Origin: Calocera cornea HHB12733
Lineage: Eukaryota; Basidiomycota; Dacrymycetes; Dacrymycetales; Dacrymycetaceae
Reading direction: 5' to 3'
DNA: 64,000 nucleotides
Assembly (NCBI GenBank): GCA_001632435.1
Contig: KV423922.1
Span: 298,628 to 362,627 of the forward strand
The translations under genes and the position numbers were made by a program. The notes beneath the pieces were generated by a model. It did not search any database, was not told the DNA's origin, and saw only the letters and a program-made list of their open reading frames with translations. Each line of letters opens with the position of its first letter. The first letter of the stretch is position 1. Below are positions 45,088-55,215 of this stretch, one piece after another.

Positions 45088-46808
45088 TCACGTACGAGGC
45101 CACTTGTCCCGCAGCTTTCTTTCGCACATGTCGAGGTACATGTCGCCCAGCTTCGCATGCGGTCCAAGAGCATCTGAGAGTAAGGAATGCCAACGATCGA
45201 CGTGCTCCTCGTAATAGATCCGACGGATCTCACTCATTCTCTGACGAGACACATCGGTCTGCAGTCCCCGCAGCCACCCAGAGAACCTTCGATGAAGCTC
45301 TGAGGGTAACTGCTCAGTGCGAGTAGTAGTACGGGTGGGTGTAATTTGAGGCTCAGGTCTGTCCGTGTTCACTAGGTTGCCAGCAGAAGTAGTCGCAGGG
45401 GGCGCAGCAATAGCCATAGACGAGGATCCGACAGGCGTTTGGACACTCTCGGCTCGGGGAGCATTCGTGGTGGCTCTGGATCTTGCTGACGTCGTTGAGG
45501 TTGGTGTGACAGTAGCAGGAGAAGTTGGTCCCATCGTACTTTGGACAGTCTCACCCCGCGTAATAGTGGCAGTAGGTTTGGAGCCATTGGTATGAGCAGC
45601 CTGGTTTGAGCAGCGAGATGGGTCAGTGACGGAGCGCAGCGATCCAGGTCCCGCGGGTGGCGGATGCAATCCGAGGGCAGCAGGTGGATACGGTTGGAGC
45701 ATCGAGAGAAGCTGAGGAAAGCTCGTCCTACCATAACTATCGGGGGGACGCGCACCATGTTGAGGGACGATAAGTGTAGACTGAGAAGAAGATGCCTTCG
45801 GGATATGCCGTGGACGTTTAGTTTGTGGGAGAGTGTCTGGATCGTGAGCAGCAGCCCTTCGCGTGTTTGCAGCAATCTCATCATCGGCAGAGAAACCACG
45901 TTTCTTTGGGATTTCTCTCGCCATCACTCCGTGGAACTGTAGAAACCCGTTGAAACCACTGTCACACAGAGATAAACATAAGCAGCCGTAACACAGAAGA
46001 ACAGGTACACACCTCGAACTGTCTTGATCCATGAGTTCTGGTTCTTGTGCCGTAGAAGTATATTGTCGGCTAGTGGTATTGGGCCGATTTCCTGAAAAGA
46101 GGATAGGTATATGCGGTCTATCGGTCTTGTGGGTAACGCACCTTCAGTTCCATTAGATTGCCTCATTCGACTCAATCAATACACTGGACAGAACACAGCA
46201 AGAGCAGGTACACACATATCGCTCTGTGGCTCCATGATACTGCGTTGTTTTCCTTTATTACCCTTCTGCTGACGCAGTACATCGGATCCGTCTCCTGAGC
46301 AGGATTAGGTATATGCGGTTCATCAGTACTGTAGATGGTGCACCTTCATTCCCATTAGATTGCCTCATTTGTCTCAGTCAATACACGTAGACAGAACTCA
46401 GAAAGAGCGGGTACACACAGACTGCTCTGTGGCCCCATGAGACTGCGTTGCTTTCCTTTATTACCCTTCTGTTGACGCAGAACCGATTCGTCTCCTGAGC
46501 AGAGGTAAGGTATATGTGGTTCATCAGTATTGTGCATGGCGCACCTTCAGTCGCAGTAGGTTGCCTCATTTGCGTTGAAGAATTGGTTGACAGTATAGTG
46601 CGTCCTTGCGAGTCTGCAGTTCGTGAAGTCAGATATATGCGCATGAAGCCATCCACGGCAAACGCTTCAGTCGAGTAAGCGCCTTACGAGATGGCGAACT
46701 GAATTGCGTAATTTGGTCTTCGGAGAACTCGCTGATATCGTCGAAAGAAGGAATCCTTGGAGGTGATGCTGACGATTTGGTCGGGTAGCGAGGCGTACGA
46801 CGAGTCAT
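45088..46808 (-). CDS. Unknown protein with tandemly duplicated exon units
   Basis: About 440 residues. The N-terminal exon starts MTRRTPRYPTKSSASPPRIP and ends at a GTAAGG donor near FSSPS. Then come repeated exon pairs: MRQPTATEG joined to DESVLRQQKGNKGKQRSLMG, MRQSNGNEG joined to DGSDVLRQQKGNKGKQRSIM, and MRQSNGTEG joined to a diverged partner. Each pair is split by an intron with GTGC(R) donor and CAG acceptor, and pairs are separated by introns with a conserved GTGTGTACC donor. All phases agree. The main exon (PKKRGFSADDEIAANTRRAA) is disordered and basic. The C-terminal 60 residues (HRRFSGWLRGLQTDVSRQRM to RKLRDKWPRT) look folded and helical. No family recognised; nuclear location is likely from KKR and KRPR clusters. 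Confidence 0.6.
46000..46560. repeat. About 201-bp tandem exon-intron duplication
   Basis: Copies anchored on TTGCCTCATT lie at 46158-46359 (202 bp) and 46360-46560 (201 bp). A more diverged third copy spans about 46000-46157. The duplicated unit contains one short exon, an intron, and one longer exon of the minus-strand gene, with splice sites and phases kept. Confidence 0.88.
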
Positions 46809-47054
46809 ACTGTCAATACTCGAAGTCGACGTCAAGAACAGAGGGTGGAAACAGTCTTCGGACGTGTGCGCCCTCCAAGTCCACTGATGTATCTGCTTCC
46901 GTCGCGCGTCTGCTTTGGTGTCATCGACGCGTCTTGTAGTACGGCCTGACTCCACAACCGTACTTGAGACGACTCACTGCAGCTCACTGAAACGCATCTG
47001 CGGCTCCGCCATCCATAACCTTGTCCTCGATCGCCGGACAGAACTTTGACTGCT
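46809..47054. promoter_or_regulatory. Divergent intergenic region (promoters inferred)
   Basis: 245 bp separate the starts of the exon-duplication gene (minus) and the F-box/LRR-like gene (plus). No TATA box or other site is obvious. Confidence 0.35.
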
Positions 47055-48720
47055 ATGAATAACGGGCGTACAAGTTTATCTCCGCTACTGGTGCTCGTAA
47101 CGAAGGAGGCGATATGGGGTCGTATACTAGACGCTATCGCAAGCCGCAGTGGACTCGAAGGGCTGAAAGCAATTTCAGCTACATGCAAGCTGATTCACTG
47201 TCTTATTCACCGATCTACGGATATTCCCGGTCAAGACTGGATGACTCTGTCGGAACGAGAGTTGGGACATTTGTGCACGGCCAACGCGCTAACTGTCCCA
47301 GAGGAACGCGATCATGTCGATGTATGCGGACCACACCTTTCTTACCGTGTGCCCGGTTGCTAACCTACTTAATCCCCAGTGGCCATGGGTTGCCATGATA
47401 CGCAGCCGTCATACCCGCCACTTAATTCTGTCTCGTAAGACATCCCAGGGCCAAGAGAAGATGTTGAGTCTATGCATCCAAACATTACGGCAGCTGCCGA
47501 ACGAATACGTGTTTCCCCGTCTCCGGCATATCGGCATCATCGCTCACAGTCCCACCACACTACAAGTACTACGTCAGGTCCTCACCCATTGCAACATCAC
47601 CATACTGAGTCTCACGATTGAGCCAATCGGCCCTCAACACTCAGAGTGGCGTCCCGCTTTTTCAAGTACAATGCAAGAACTGGTCCAGAGAGGATCCAGC
47701 ATAAACGATCTTTGCCTGATTGGACCTCTTAGGCTGAACATGCTTCCGCAACCCGAGGTCTGTGTTGCACTTACGCAAATGACTCGATTACATCGGCTGA
47801 CATTGGACGATCAACTACTCTCTCGTCCGGTACTTTGTGCGATCAGTCATCTGACGGAGCTGGAGCATCTAGGAGTCATCTGCGATGACCACCCCTGGAC
47901 CGCTTTTCCGTGCATTCAGGAGATTAAGGAATCACGCGGTGGCTTTTCAAACTTGTGCTCTGTCCAAATGAACGCGACCCTGGGCATGGTCTTGTCTGTC
48001 CTCCTCATGGTTTCTAAGATTGCCATACAAGAGCTAAACATAACTTGCCGGCTCACACCAGAGACGAATCTCATGACGATCGCGTTGCCCACTGCAATCG
48101 AGGATCATCACTATGATTCCCTGCAAATACTTAGGCTGAATCTCGATCAACCAGATACCACTAACTCAAACGCATGCAACTGGACGTCTTTTAAAGGGTT
48201 AAGGTTCTGCAAAAAGCTGGTGATCTTGTGTATCAACATACATGACGCGGACTTCATGGACCTGGAGGACGACAATATAACTTGCTTCACCGACGGAATG
48301 CCTCTATTGAAAGATTTTCGATGCATGTGGGAAGGAGGACCAGATCTCACCATCACGGCGATCTACAACTTGCTACGCCACGGACGCGAATTGCGGCATA
48401 TCACTCTCAGCAACATAGATCTGACTCATTACGTGGCAAGGCCTGAAGATCTTCAACCTCCAAACCATGACGTTACGATCAGCCTAGAGCATGCACTCCG
48501 CGATACTGAGCTGGAAACAGCTGGCGTTTTGCTCCTCGGTCCTCTCCGGTGGCTACACTTCACGTCGAATCACAAGAGGCTGGCCGAGCACTTGCAGAAC
48601 GCAACAGAATATGCTCTGCGGCAGAGCGAAGTATGGGAATATTGTACTCCGGCGCCGGAGGAGGACATGTTGGTGGATACTGCGGTCGCATCGCTGTACA
48701 GTAGAGCCGCAGCTTGTTGA
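47055..48720 (+). CDS. F-box/LRR-like protein A
   Basis: About 535 residues, one intron (donor GTATGC at about 47326, acceptor CCCCAG before TGGCCATGGGTT) joining HVD to WPWVAMIRSRHTRHLIL. The N-terminal 70 residues (IWGRILDAIASRSGLEGLKA, ISATCKLIHCLI) have the helical spacing and the Cys-Lys of an F-box. Leucine-rich segments follow (FPRLRHIGIIAH, ITILSLTIEPIG, LHRLTLDDQLLS, LQILRLNLDQP, LRHITLSNIDL). This is the layout of the expanded F-box/LRR families of Agaricomycetes. Expected role is substrate choice in an SCF ubiquitin ligase, but the F-box is weak and the call is by layout only. The start is the first ATG of the frame. Confidence 0.65.
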
Positions 48721-48803
48721 GCACTGCTATGCATTATGTGAACAATCAGGAAGTGAAGGTACAATTACATGCGGTGCAGACACGAATTGGCGTCAATTCC
48801 TTG

Positions 48804-50363
48804 TCAATTATGAGTGTCAAGCTCTCGATATCTGTCCATGCATGCCTCTACAGTCCTCCACATGTCTTTGCGAGCAGCAGAGAGTTGCCGTATGCGAGTC
48901 TGCCGACAAAGTAGGTACCAGATTCGGAATGCTTTCGATCCTGTGTCGGCGCGCGGATAGTTGAGGGTAATCTTTTGGAGCGTTGACGTAGCCTTCGGTG
49001 CCGTTAAGCCGTTGCTCGGACCGAAGTACAGCGACGTCATCTTCACGCTGTGGAGCGACGTGAGTTGAGAAGCTAATGTGGTCAGTCCCCCCAGGGAGAG
49101 CTCGGTAGAGCGGCGAAGCCCAGCTTTGATATTAGATCCGAGAAAAGACGATCGAACTCGCCAGAACAGACCAAGTTTCGCAAGGGACTGAAAATGGTCC
49201 TTGAACCACAGAAGGTCTGCGTCGGCCAGGTCAAGGATCGCGTGTACATCGTATTCGAAGCGAAACAATCGAAGGTTCTTGAGTAATTTCAGTCCGTCGA
49301 GCGCGTTGAACTTGAGATCAAGTGGCACGCTCTGAGGCTTCGGTCCATAGACAGTCAACGTTAGGATGTGCAACGCCGGGGCACAGGCTGGCAAAATGAT
49401 AGCCATTTTGGATATTTGCTCCGAGAATGGTGCATCAACCGTCATCAAGCAGGAGAATGAGTCGAGGGTAGGCCACAGCGTGCATGAAATCTTGACGACA
49501 TCGTCCAGTGAACTCACGATGCGTAGGCGTCTGACTGTGGAAAAGCGGTGTGCTTGACGTATGATATGAAAGCAATCAGCAATATGCGAACGGGGAGACA
49601 AGTTTGAGATAGTGACATGGCTGAGCCGTGAGCGGAAAGCGAGGAGAGCCATGGTCTGTGCATCCAGGAGCGCGCCATCCACTGTTAGACTCTCGACATT
49701 GGGCGTGGACACCATTACATCGTACAGCGTCATATCGCCATGCTGCACTACAGAGTCATGCAGTCTCAAGTCGAGGCAGGTAAGAGAAGGGCCAATCGAC
49801 TTGATCCAGAGTAGAAATGCAGAGAAAGCAGGAATCGAGGCGCTCGTCAAGCGGAGACCTGCCAGATTGACATGTACTCTGGAGACGGTGACTGGAAGAA
49901 GTCGGAGTTCGGAGAGCAGGGGTGGTTCGTCGCATTTGATCTTTACTTCGTAGACATTCTTGAAGAGATTCGAAAGCGAATGAACGTGCAATAAGTACTG
50001 CAAAGAAGGGAGCAAGACGTTGGCTGACTCCTCGTCTTGTGCGGTTAGGTCGAGCGTGCGGATATAATGTCCGTAGCGCTGGACTCTCTGGTGCAAGTTA
50101 GCGGATGACAATCTAGCACGCCGCCATAGTAGTCCACTTACCCGTCCGATAGCCTCTCCACAAAGCACGAACATTCCCCTGTGAATCTCAACCAGCCTCT
50201 TGACGGCCCTAGCGTCAGCGTTGGTCCACACGACCCGCATTGTCATCTCATTCAGTCGCGGACAGATCACCGCAAGGGTGCTCAGACAGTCCATATCGGC
50301 AGCACCGCAGATAAGTTGCATGACCTCTGGTATGGCGTACACGCGGCCAATCGAGCTCGACAT
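48804..50363 (-). CDS. F-box/LRR-like protein B
   Basis: About 500 residues, with a start at MSSSIGRVYAIPEVMQLICG, where IPEVMQLI and LSTLAVICPRLNEMTMRVVW fit an F-box. An in-frame 54-bp intron (50088-50141, donor GTAAGT) splits GEAIGR from RVQRYGHYIRTLDL. Leucine-rich repeats then run to the C-terminus (LTCLDLRLHDSV, VESLTVDGALLD, LSHVTISNLSPR, LHILTLTVYGPK, LHSVKMTSLYFG). It lies tail to tail with the previous gene with 83 bp between stops. The two proteins share layout but little visible identity, so they are distant relatives rather than fresh duplicates. Substrate and partner are unknown. Confidence 0.7.
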   Translation of the reverse strand: MSSSIGRVYAIPEVMQLICGAADMDCLSTLAVICPRLNEMTMRVVWTNADARAVKRLVEIHRGMFVLCGEAIGRVSGLLWRRARLSSANLHQRVQRYGHYIRTLDLTAQDEESANVLLPSLQYLLHVHSLSNLFKNVYEVKIKCDEPPLLSELRLLPVTVSRVHVNLAGLRLTSASIPAFSAFLLWIKSIGPSLTCLDLRLHDSVVQHGDMTLYDVMVSTPNVESLTVDGALLDAQTMALLAFRSRLSHVTISNLSPRSHIADCFHIIRQAHRFSTVRRLRIVSSLDDVVKISCTLWPTLDSFSCLMTVDAPFSEQISKMAIILPACAPALHILTLTVYGPKPQSVPLDLKFNALDGLKLLKNLRLFRFEYDVHAILDLADADLLWFKDHFQSLAKLGLFWRVRSSFLGSNIKAGLRRSTELSLGGLTTLASQLTSLHSVKMTSLYFGPSNGLTAPKATSTLQKITLNYPRADTGSKAFRIWYLLCRQTRIRQLSAARKDMWRTVEACMDRYRELDTHN

Positions 50364-51317
50364 TATGGTGAGAGTTTCTTTGTTCGTACACTCAGCAACA
50401 GCAAGGTCAGCGACGGAGTGGAACGTCAAAACAATACCCGCGCGTTGGACGCGCCGGCTTGCCGCTCGGAGGTGACGACGCTTCCGAAAAGACAGCGGAA
50501 GTAAACTCGCAGCGGAAGTAGCAGGCTGGCAGCGGAAGCAAACCCCACCTGCGCCAGATGCAAGGGAGCTGACGGGGCGGAAGTAAGGCTGTCTGGCTCA
50601 CCGGAGGCAGACTGCGCCACGGAAGGGAACCAGCTCCGGGCGGAAGCAAATGACTGAGGCTTCCAGAAGCTTGGCACGCGGCGGAAGTCTCTACAGCATG
50701 GGCAGCAAATTTGCCCGTCTCGATGAGGTTGTGCTGTTCGGTACCTCGTACTATGAGGCTCCGCGGCACCTACGACATCCAATGGCACTCTGCAACACTC
50801 TGAGGTACTGTATGGCATTCTGTCGAGGTCGGCGCGGACGCAGCAATAGAAGGAGTCTGGTCTCCCCTCGCTTGGAATACGATGTTCTTCTGCTGCTACG
50901 CTCCATTCAGTCCTGCATTCAGCCTTCAAAAAGCGTGGATAATGCACTGTTCGCGAGAAGAGCAAAGAGTCGAAATGAGACTGCACATCTATGAATCGAC
51001 ATGGAGGTTGAGCAATTAGATCAGATTCTGCTTTGCAGGGGCAAGGGCTGGCTCCTTGCGAAGGCCCTGACGCGTCCCGACTGTGAGGCTCGCGACGCGA
51101 CAGTCTCGGTACCACTCACGGCCTTTGACTTCGTACTCCTCCGTCGGTGGAGCCTTCGTTTCTCGCAAACATGGTGTCAACTCCCAATGACTCGGTGAGT
51201 GTGCTCAGGTATAAAGTTGCTGTTGAGTAGCTCATATTGCTCGGAAGACCACATCTTCCAGCACGAGTGGCAGACCGACACAAGGGACTGCTGAAAGAAG
51301 GAAGGTGTGTCGTCTCA
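50364..51317. other. Divergent intergenic region with a CGGAAG cluster
   Basis: Lies between the minus-strand F-box/LRR-like gene and the plus-strand DUF6532-like gene. The notable content is the motif cluster at 50497-50687; the rest has no recognised feature. Confidence 0.5.
50497..50687 (+). repeat. Seven spaced CGGAAG motifs
   Basis: All on the plus strand, beginning at 50497, 50514, 50534, 50579, 50621, 50641 and 50682. Spacings are 17, 20, 45, 42, 20 and 41, close to multiples of about 20. Flanks share GCGG...GTAA/GCAA bases, so it may be a decayed 20-bp tandem repeat or a clustered regulatory site upstream of the F-box/LRR-like gene. Confidence 0.7.
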
Positions 51318-53875
51318 ATGCAACCACCAATTCTACAGGACCAGCTGATGAAAGTAACCCAGAAACCTCCTGGAGGGCAGCTTCCATATCCGCCATATGG
51401 TCAATCTCTGTCTCGACACAATGGGCAGCGCGGTGTTCTGTTAAACGAGCTATATGCACCAATCACTCAAACCACGCGGTTCAACATGTACGAACCCGAT
51501 CCTTCCCAGGATTGTGTGTATCTCCTGCTGCATTCTTGGCATCTGCGCTTATAACTGCCTATACTTAGTTCAACTGTTCGATGAGATCCTCGCAACGCCA
51601 ACGCCATCTGATGGCGCGACTACCCCTTTCACGCCTCGAGATGTCCCACCAGGCCACCGGCATGCCGATACGACGACCTCACAGCCAAATAATCTACTCT
51701 ACCCTATGCCATCCTCAATGTCGCGTCAGTTGAATGATATGGCTGATGGATCTGCTCATCAAGAAGGTTTCTATTCGCCCAACGGCCGTCAGCAATATAC
51801 GGTTCGCGACTGCCTGCCGTCGTCACATTCCTACTGAGTCGGTGACCCAGGTTCACCCAAGCATAGCAGCTCAGCTCGGCAATCCCCGTCTCTACAAGGC
51901 TCGTGCATGCTCTCTAATATCATTCTCTCACTAAGCGCGTAAAACAGATCCCTCCGGACATTGTAAACGCGGCATACAATACGACTTCCAACTATCCTCA
52001 CCAAGACAACGAACCATACTGGGAAGATGAACAAGCGGAAGAACTGGCAAATCTGAGAAGAGAACTACTTCGCAACAGCTCTCTGCCTCCAAACCCGCCA
52101 TCACCGCCCCCTGCAAGACATGAAACGCCTAGTACATCCGAATTCGATGGTTAGAACACTCCTTTCACACACTTTCAGCTCATAACGCATGATCATAGAT
52201 CTGGTTTTCGATGAGCCATCTGCACTCGAAACTGTAAGCAACTACCCCCTAATGCCGTTATGTACCACTAATATGGTGTATATCCAGTTCATAAATGATT
52301 TAGATATCTCTGAGTTGGAGATCATAAGTATTCCTTCTCGGAGCAGCGGAGAGGTTTGTCGTTTGTCCTCGACGTCCGGTAAGAACTGGCGTAACTAACG
52401 TATGCTGGATTCCAAGAAGAAGAAGAGACATAGCACGAGATCTAAAAAGACGACGAAGACATCACATCAGGGTCGCGTGAATGCCGGCCGCCCGTCCTCT
52501 GTCGGCACATCGCCCTCCGTACGTCAGGTCACCAGCCTAATGTCTCCACTGCTATAATATTTCCGTGATGAATTAGTGTATCTCCCAGGAGCGCGCAAGT
52601 CAGGAAGCCAGTGCGGTGGAGGTAACGGTTTCGTTGCGAGCTCCCCCATTGTGACCGACTGCTTTTTCAGGAGTCAGAAGATGACCGGGTCCATGAAACA
52701 GACTTCAGCTCCTCTTCCCCACTCAGCGATAGGAACAGAGCAACATCGCGAGTAGTCAGGAACGCGAAAGATGGACATGGCAAACGATCCTCGCTTAAGG
52801 CCACAATTAGTTCCGAAGAATACTACGATCAACCACATAGAATCAAGCCATACAAGCATCATGCCTTCCAAATGCAAGCCTATAGCAAGACCATGCAGAA
52901 ACGAATCGAAACCGCTAAATCATTTCTCAAGCTGTTTTGCGCTCAGATCGAACCCTTCGCATCGGGCACCGAGAGAAACGAACTCGTTCTGAAGGCGGTT
53001 GCAGCAACCAATGAGAAGTGCTCCAGAAAGGATGTGAAGATTGATCTGAAACGCTATCCATTTATCTTTTGGGCGGTAAGTAGTCTGAACACCATCTACG
53101 GTCTTAGGAGCTCTCACTAAAGCCGCTTAGATCGACGATTCAGCACACTGGCTACGGTCGAAGGTTAGAGAAAAAGCAATGGATATCGTTCCAACTCAGT
53201 GGGGCGAAGTGCTCAATCAATCTGCCGTTCGTGTCGCAGCCGCTGTACAGCGTTTGCTGCAAAGCGGTAACTGTGTGCAACAGAATTTCGACCCGAACGA
53301 CGTGAGTTTTACTTCACACCGGAGGGGCTCAGTGATTCATGCTTTCTAGGCCGACTCTATCCCCTCTGGTGCATTTCGCCACCCTGCCCTCGCTTTGATT
53401 TTGGCAGCAACCTTCTATTCTACAAGCGGCGGCTCCGGCGAAGGTTGCTCACATTCGGAGCTATTCGATCCAGGTGCCATCCCTACCATTGCTCTCATCT
53501 GTACTTATGTGAGTTGTTTGATCTCCCTCCTGCGTTCGCTTGGTTCATGGATGCTTTGTGCTCACATAGATTCACCATGCACTTGAACATTATATCGACG
53601 GCGTCCTCCGTCCTTTCCAAGCGAATTTCGATGTCGAACGTGAAAATTACAAGATGTATGTCGGCTTTCTGAAGCGATACCGCCTCATTCGACCCCAGAG
53701 ATTCTATGAATTGCAGGAGGAGCTGCGCGATACTTGCGGGTATGTTTCCCAGTGGATTGTGGAATCGTGAGCATTGAAGCTTTTCAGGCGCAATGATACG
53801 CTGCACGAAGCAAAAACCCTCGCAAAAGGACGCGCTGTCAATGCTGGTCCGCAAATGGCATTTAATTCTCAGTAG
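51318..53875 (+). CDS. DUF6532-like protein of unknown function
   Basis: Multi-exon gene. The N-terminal half is disordered: MQPPILQDQLMKVTQKPPGG, PTPSDGATTPFTPRD, IPPDIVNAAYNTTSNYPHQD, and a basic KKKRHSTRSKKTTKTSHQG stretch. The C-terminal half is folded: MQKRIETAKSFLKLFCAQIE, IDLKRYPFIFWA, HWLRSKVREKAMDIVPTQWG, FRHPALALILAATFYST, IHHALEHYIDGVL and YKMYVGFLKRYRLIRPQRFY. The order (early helices, R-x-P-FRHPAL, long helical end) is that of the Agaricomycete DUF6532 family. The family has no known function and is often near transposons. The junction between the first two exons (about 51470-51560) and the exact start are unresolved; the C-terminal exons join cleanly. Confidence 0.65.
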
Positions 53876-54390
53876 TGCGTCTGAAGTACAGTATGTCGTG
53901 AAGATGAAACTTCGGTGCAAATGTTGACCAGTATCACGCAGTTATTCCCATACATATTCTCAGCCGGCCGTCCTCCTCGGATCACTGTACTGTGTGTAGT
54001 GTGAAATGCATATGTACGAGACATGTAATAGGCACATGAATGCAATCTTTATGATTAAGGCCAGTACTGCTAGTTATGATATGGTAACTTCTATAAAATA
54101 GCCTAATGGACTAGGTTGAATGCATGAACATCTTCTCGTATAGCACAGGCCTGCGTCAGCAACTACTGTTCTGCGCGTCCAGACACGAACTGCGGTTTCA
54201 GCTTGTGGAGAGACGCAATATAATCAAATCGGACGCATGTTGCTACCCGAAGGCTGGCGTTGGATGAATCGATAGCTTCCAGTTCTGGGGGAGGGACGCT
54301 CAAGTACAGCAGCGCCATGCGTGGTCATGCTCTATCGCCTACTTACCAGAACTGCCATGTGCCCATAGGTCTTCCGCTCCCCGGTAGATC

Positions 54391-54460
54391 ACGATAGAGA
54401 CATGTAGAGACACGTAGAGACATGTAGAGACGCATAGAGACACGTAGAGACACGTAGAGC
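54391..54460. repeat. Ten-base tandem repeat, seven units
   Basis: Units of CAYGTAGAGA type in exact 10-bp register (CATGTAGAGA, CACGTAGAGA, CGCATAGAGA). The units alternate in one or two bases. Confidence 0.9.
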
Positions 54461-54660
54461 CATCAAACATGTAATAGGGTCGTACAAGCTGAGATAACAT
54501 AGACAGGAGAGTTGGACCTTGGCGCAATCCAGCTGGCGTGTAGTGTATGCTCCATCATCTATGCTTGGGCCACACCTAGTATTTTGAATGTCCAACCCAG
54601 CGTTGGCTGGACACGAGAGTTATCATCCAGAATGCCCTCGGTTTGGGCCTTAAAATCCAG

Positions 54661-55013
54661 AATGCTCGTCCGCGTCAGCAATCATGACAATCCAGGATGC
54701 GCTCCACACGGTGCGCAAAGTCCACGGAGGGCTTCATGGGGTCCTGCCCGTGCTTCCCCCCTGAGTAATGAATTTGCTCGCAGCGGCACTTCACAAGGAT
54801 TTAACACAAACCGGTGAGATGAACGGGCCTCTAAAATTAATTGCTACCATTCTTCATAGGTATTCTCAGCGTGAACTATGTAAAAGTACTATAATTCAGC
54901 TCCAACGAGGCAAACATAGCTGCAACAGCCGGAGCGAACAGATTCATCGCTCAGTGGACTTTGCGCACCGTGCGAGGACCCTGGAGGGCATCCTGGATCT
55001 TGACGCGGACGGG
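54661..55013. repeat. Imperfect inverted repeat, arms about 60 bp, spacer about 230 bp
   Basis: The left arm (about 54661-54725) and right arm (54954-55013) are reverse complements with small gaps. The innermost 15 bases match exactly (54711-54725 against 54954-54968), and the outer ends share CGTCCGCGTCA against TGACGCGGACG. No coding sequence lies inside. It may be a remnant of a non-autonomous DNA element; no clear target-site duplication was found. Confidence 0.6.
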
Positions 55014-55215
55014 ACACGAGGATCTGCACAGTGAAGCCATCTAATCTCGCACCAGTGCGCGTCCCTAGTATCATGCAGTGTCTGGGCCAGGGATCATTGA
55101 CTTCAAGCCGGAAACCCTGTACGATTGATTGTGCATGCAGCCACGGTTCAAAGGGAACCATGCCTATACAGAAAATGCGAAGACGTACACTACATAATAA
55201 CTTTGCTGAGCATCC

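Larger units (their letters stand above)
53876..55215. other. Gene-free region with a decamer repeat and an inverted repeat
   Basis: AT-richer stretch with no supported gene. The decamer array (54391-54460) and the inverted repeat (54661-55013) are the only structures seen. Confidence 0.55.

Noticed and set aside
54391..54460. Decamer array as a telomere-like repeat
   Set aside because: The unit is CAYGTAGAGA, not a TTAGGG-type sequence, and the array is internal and short.
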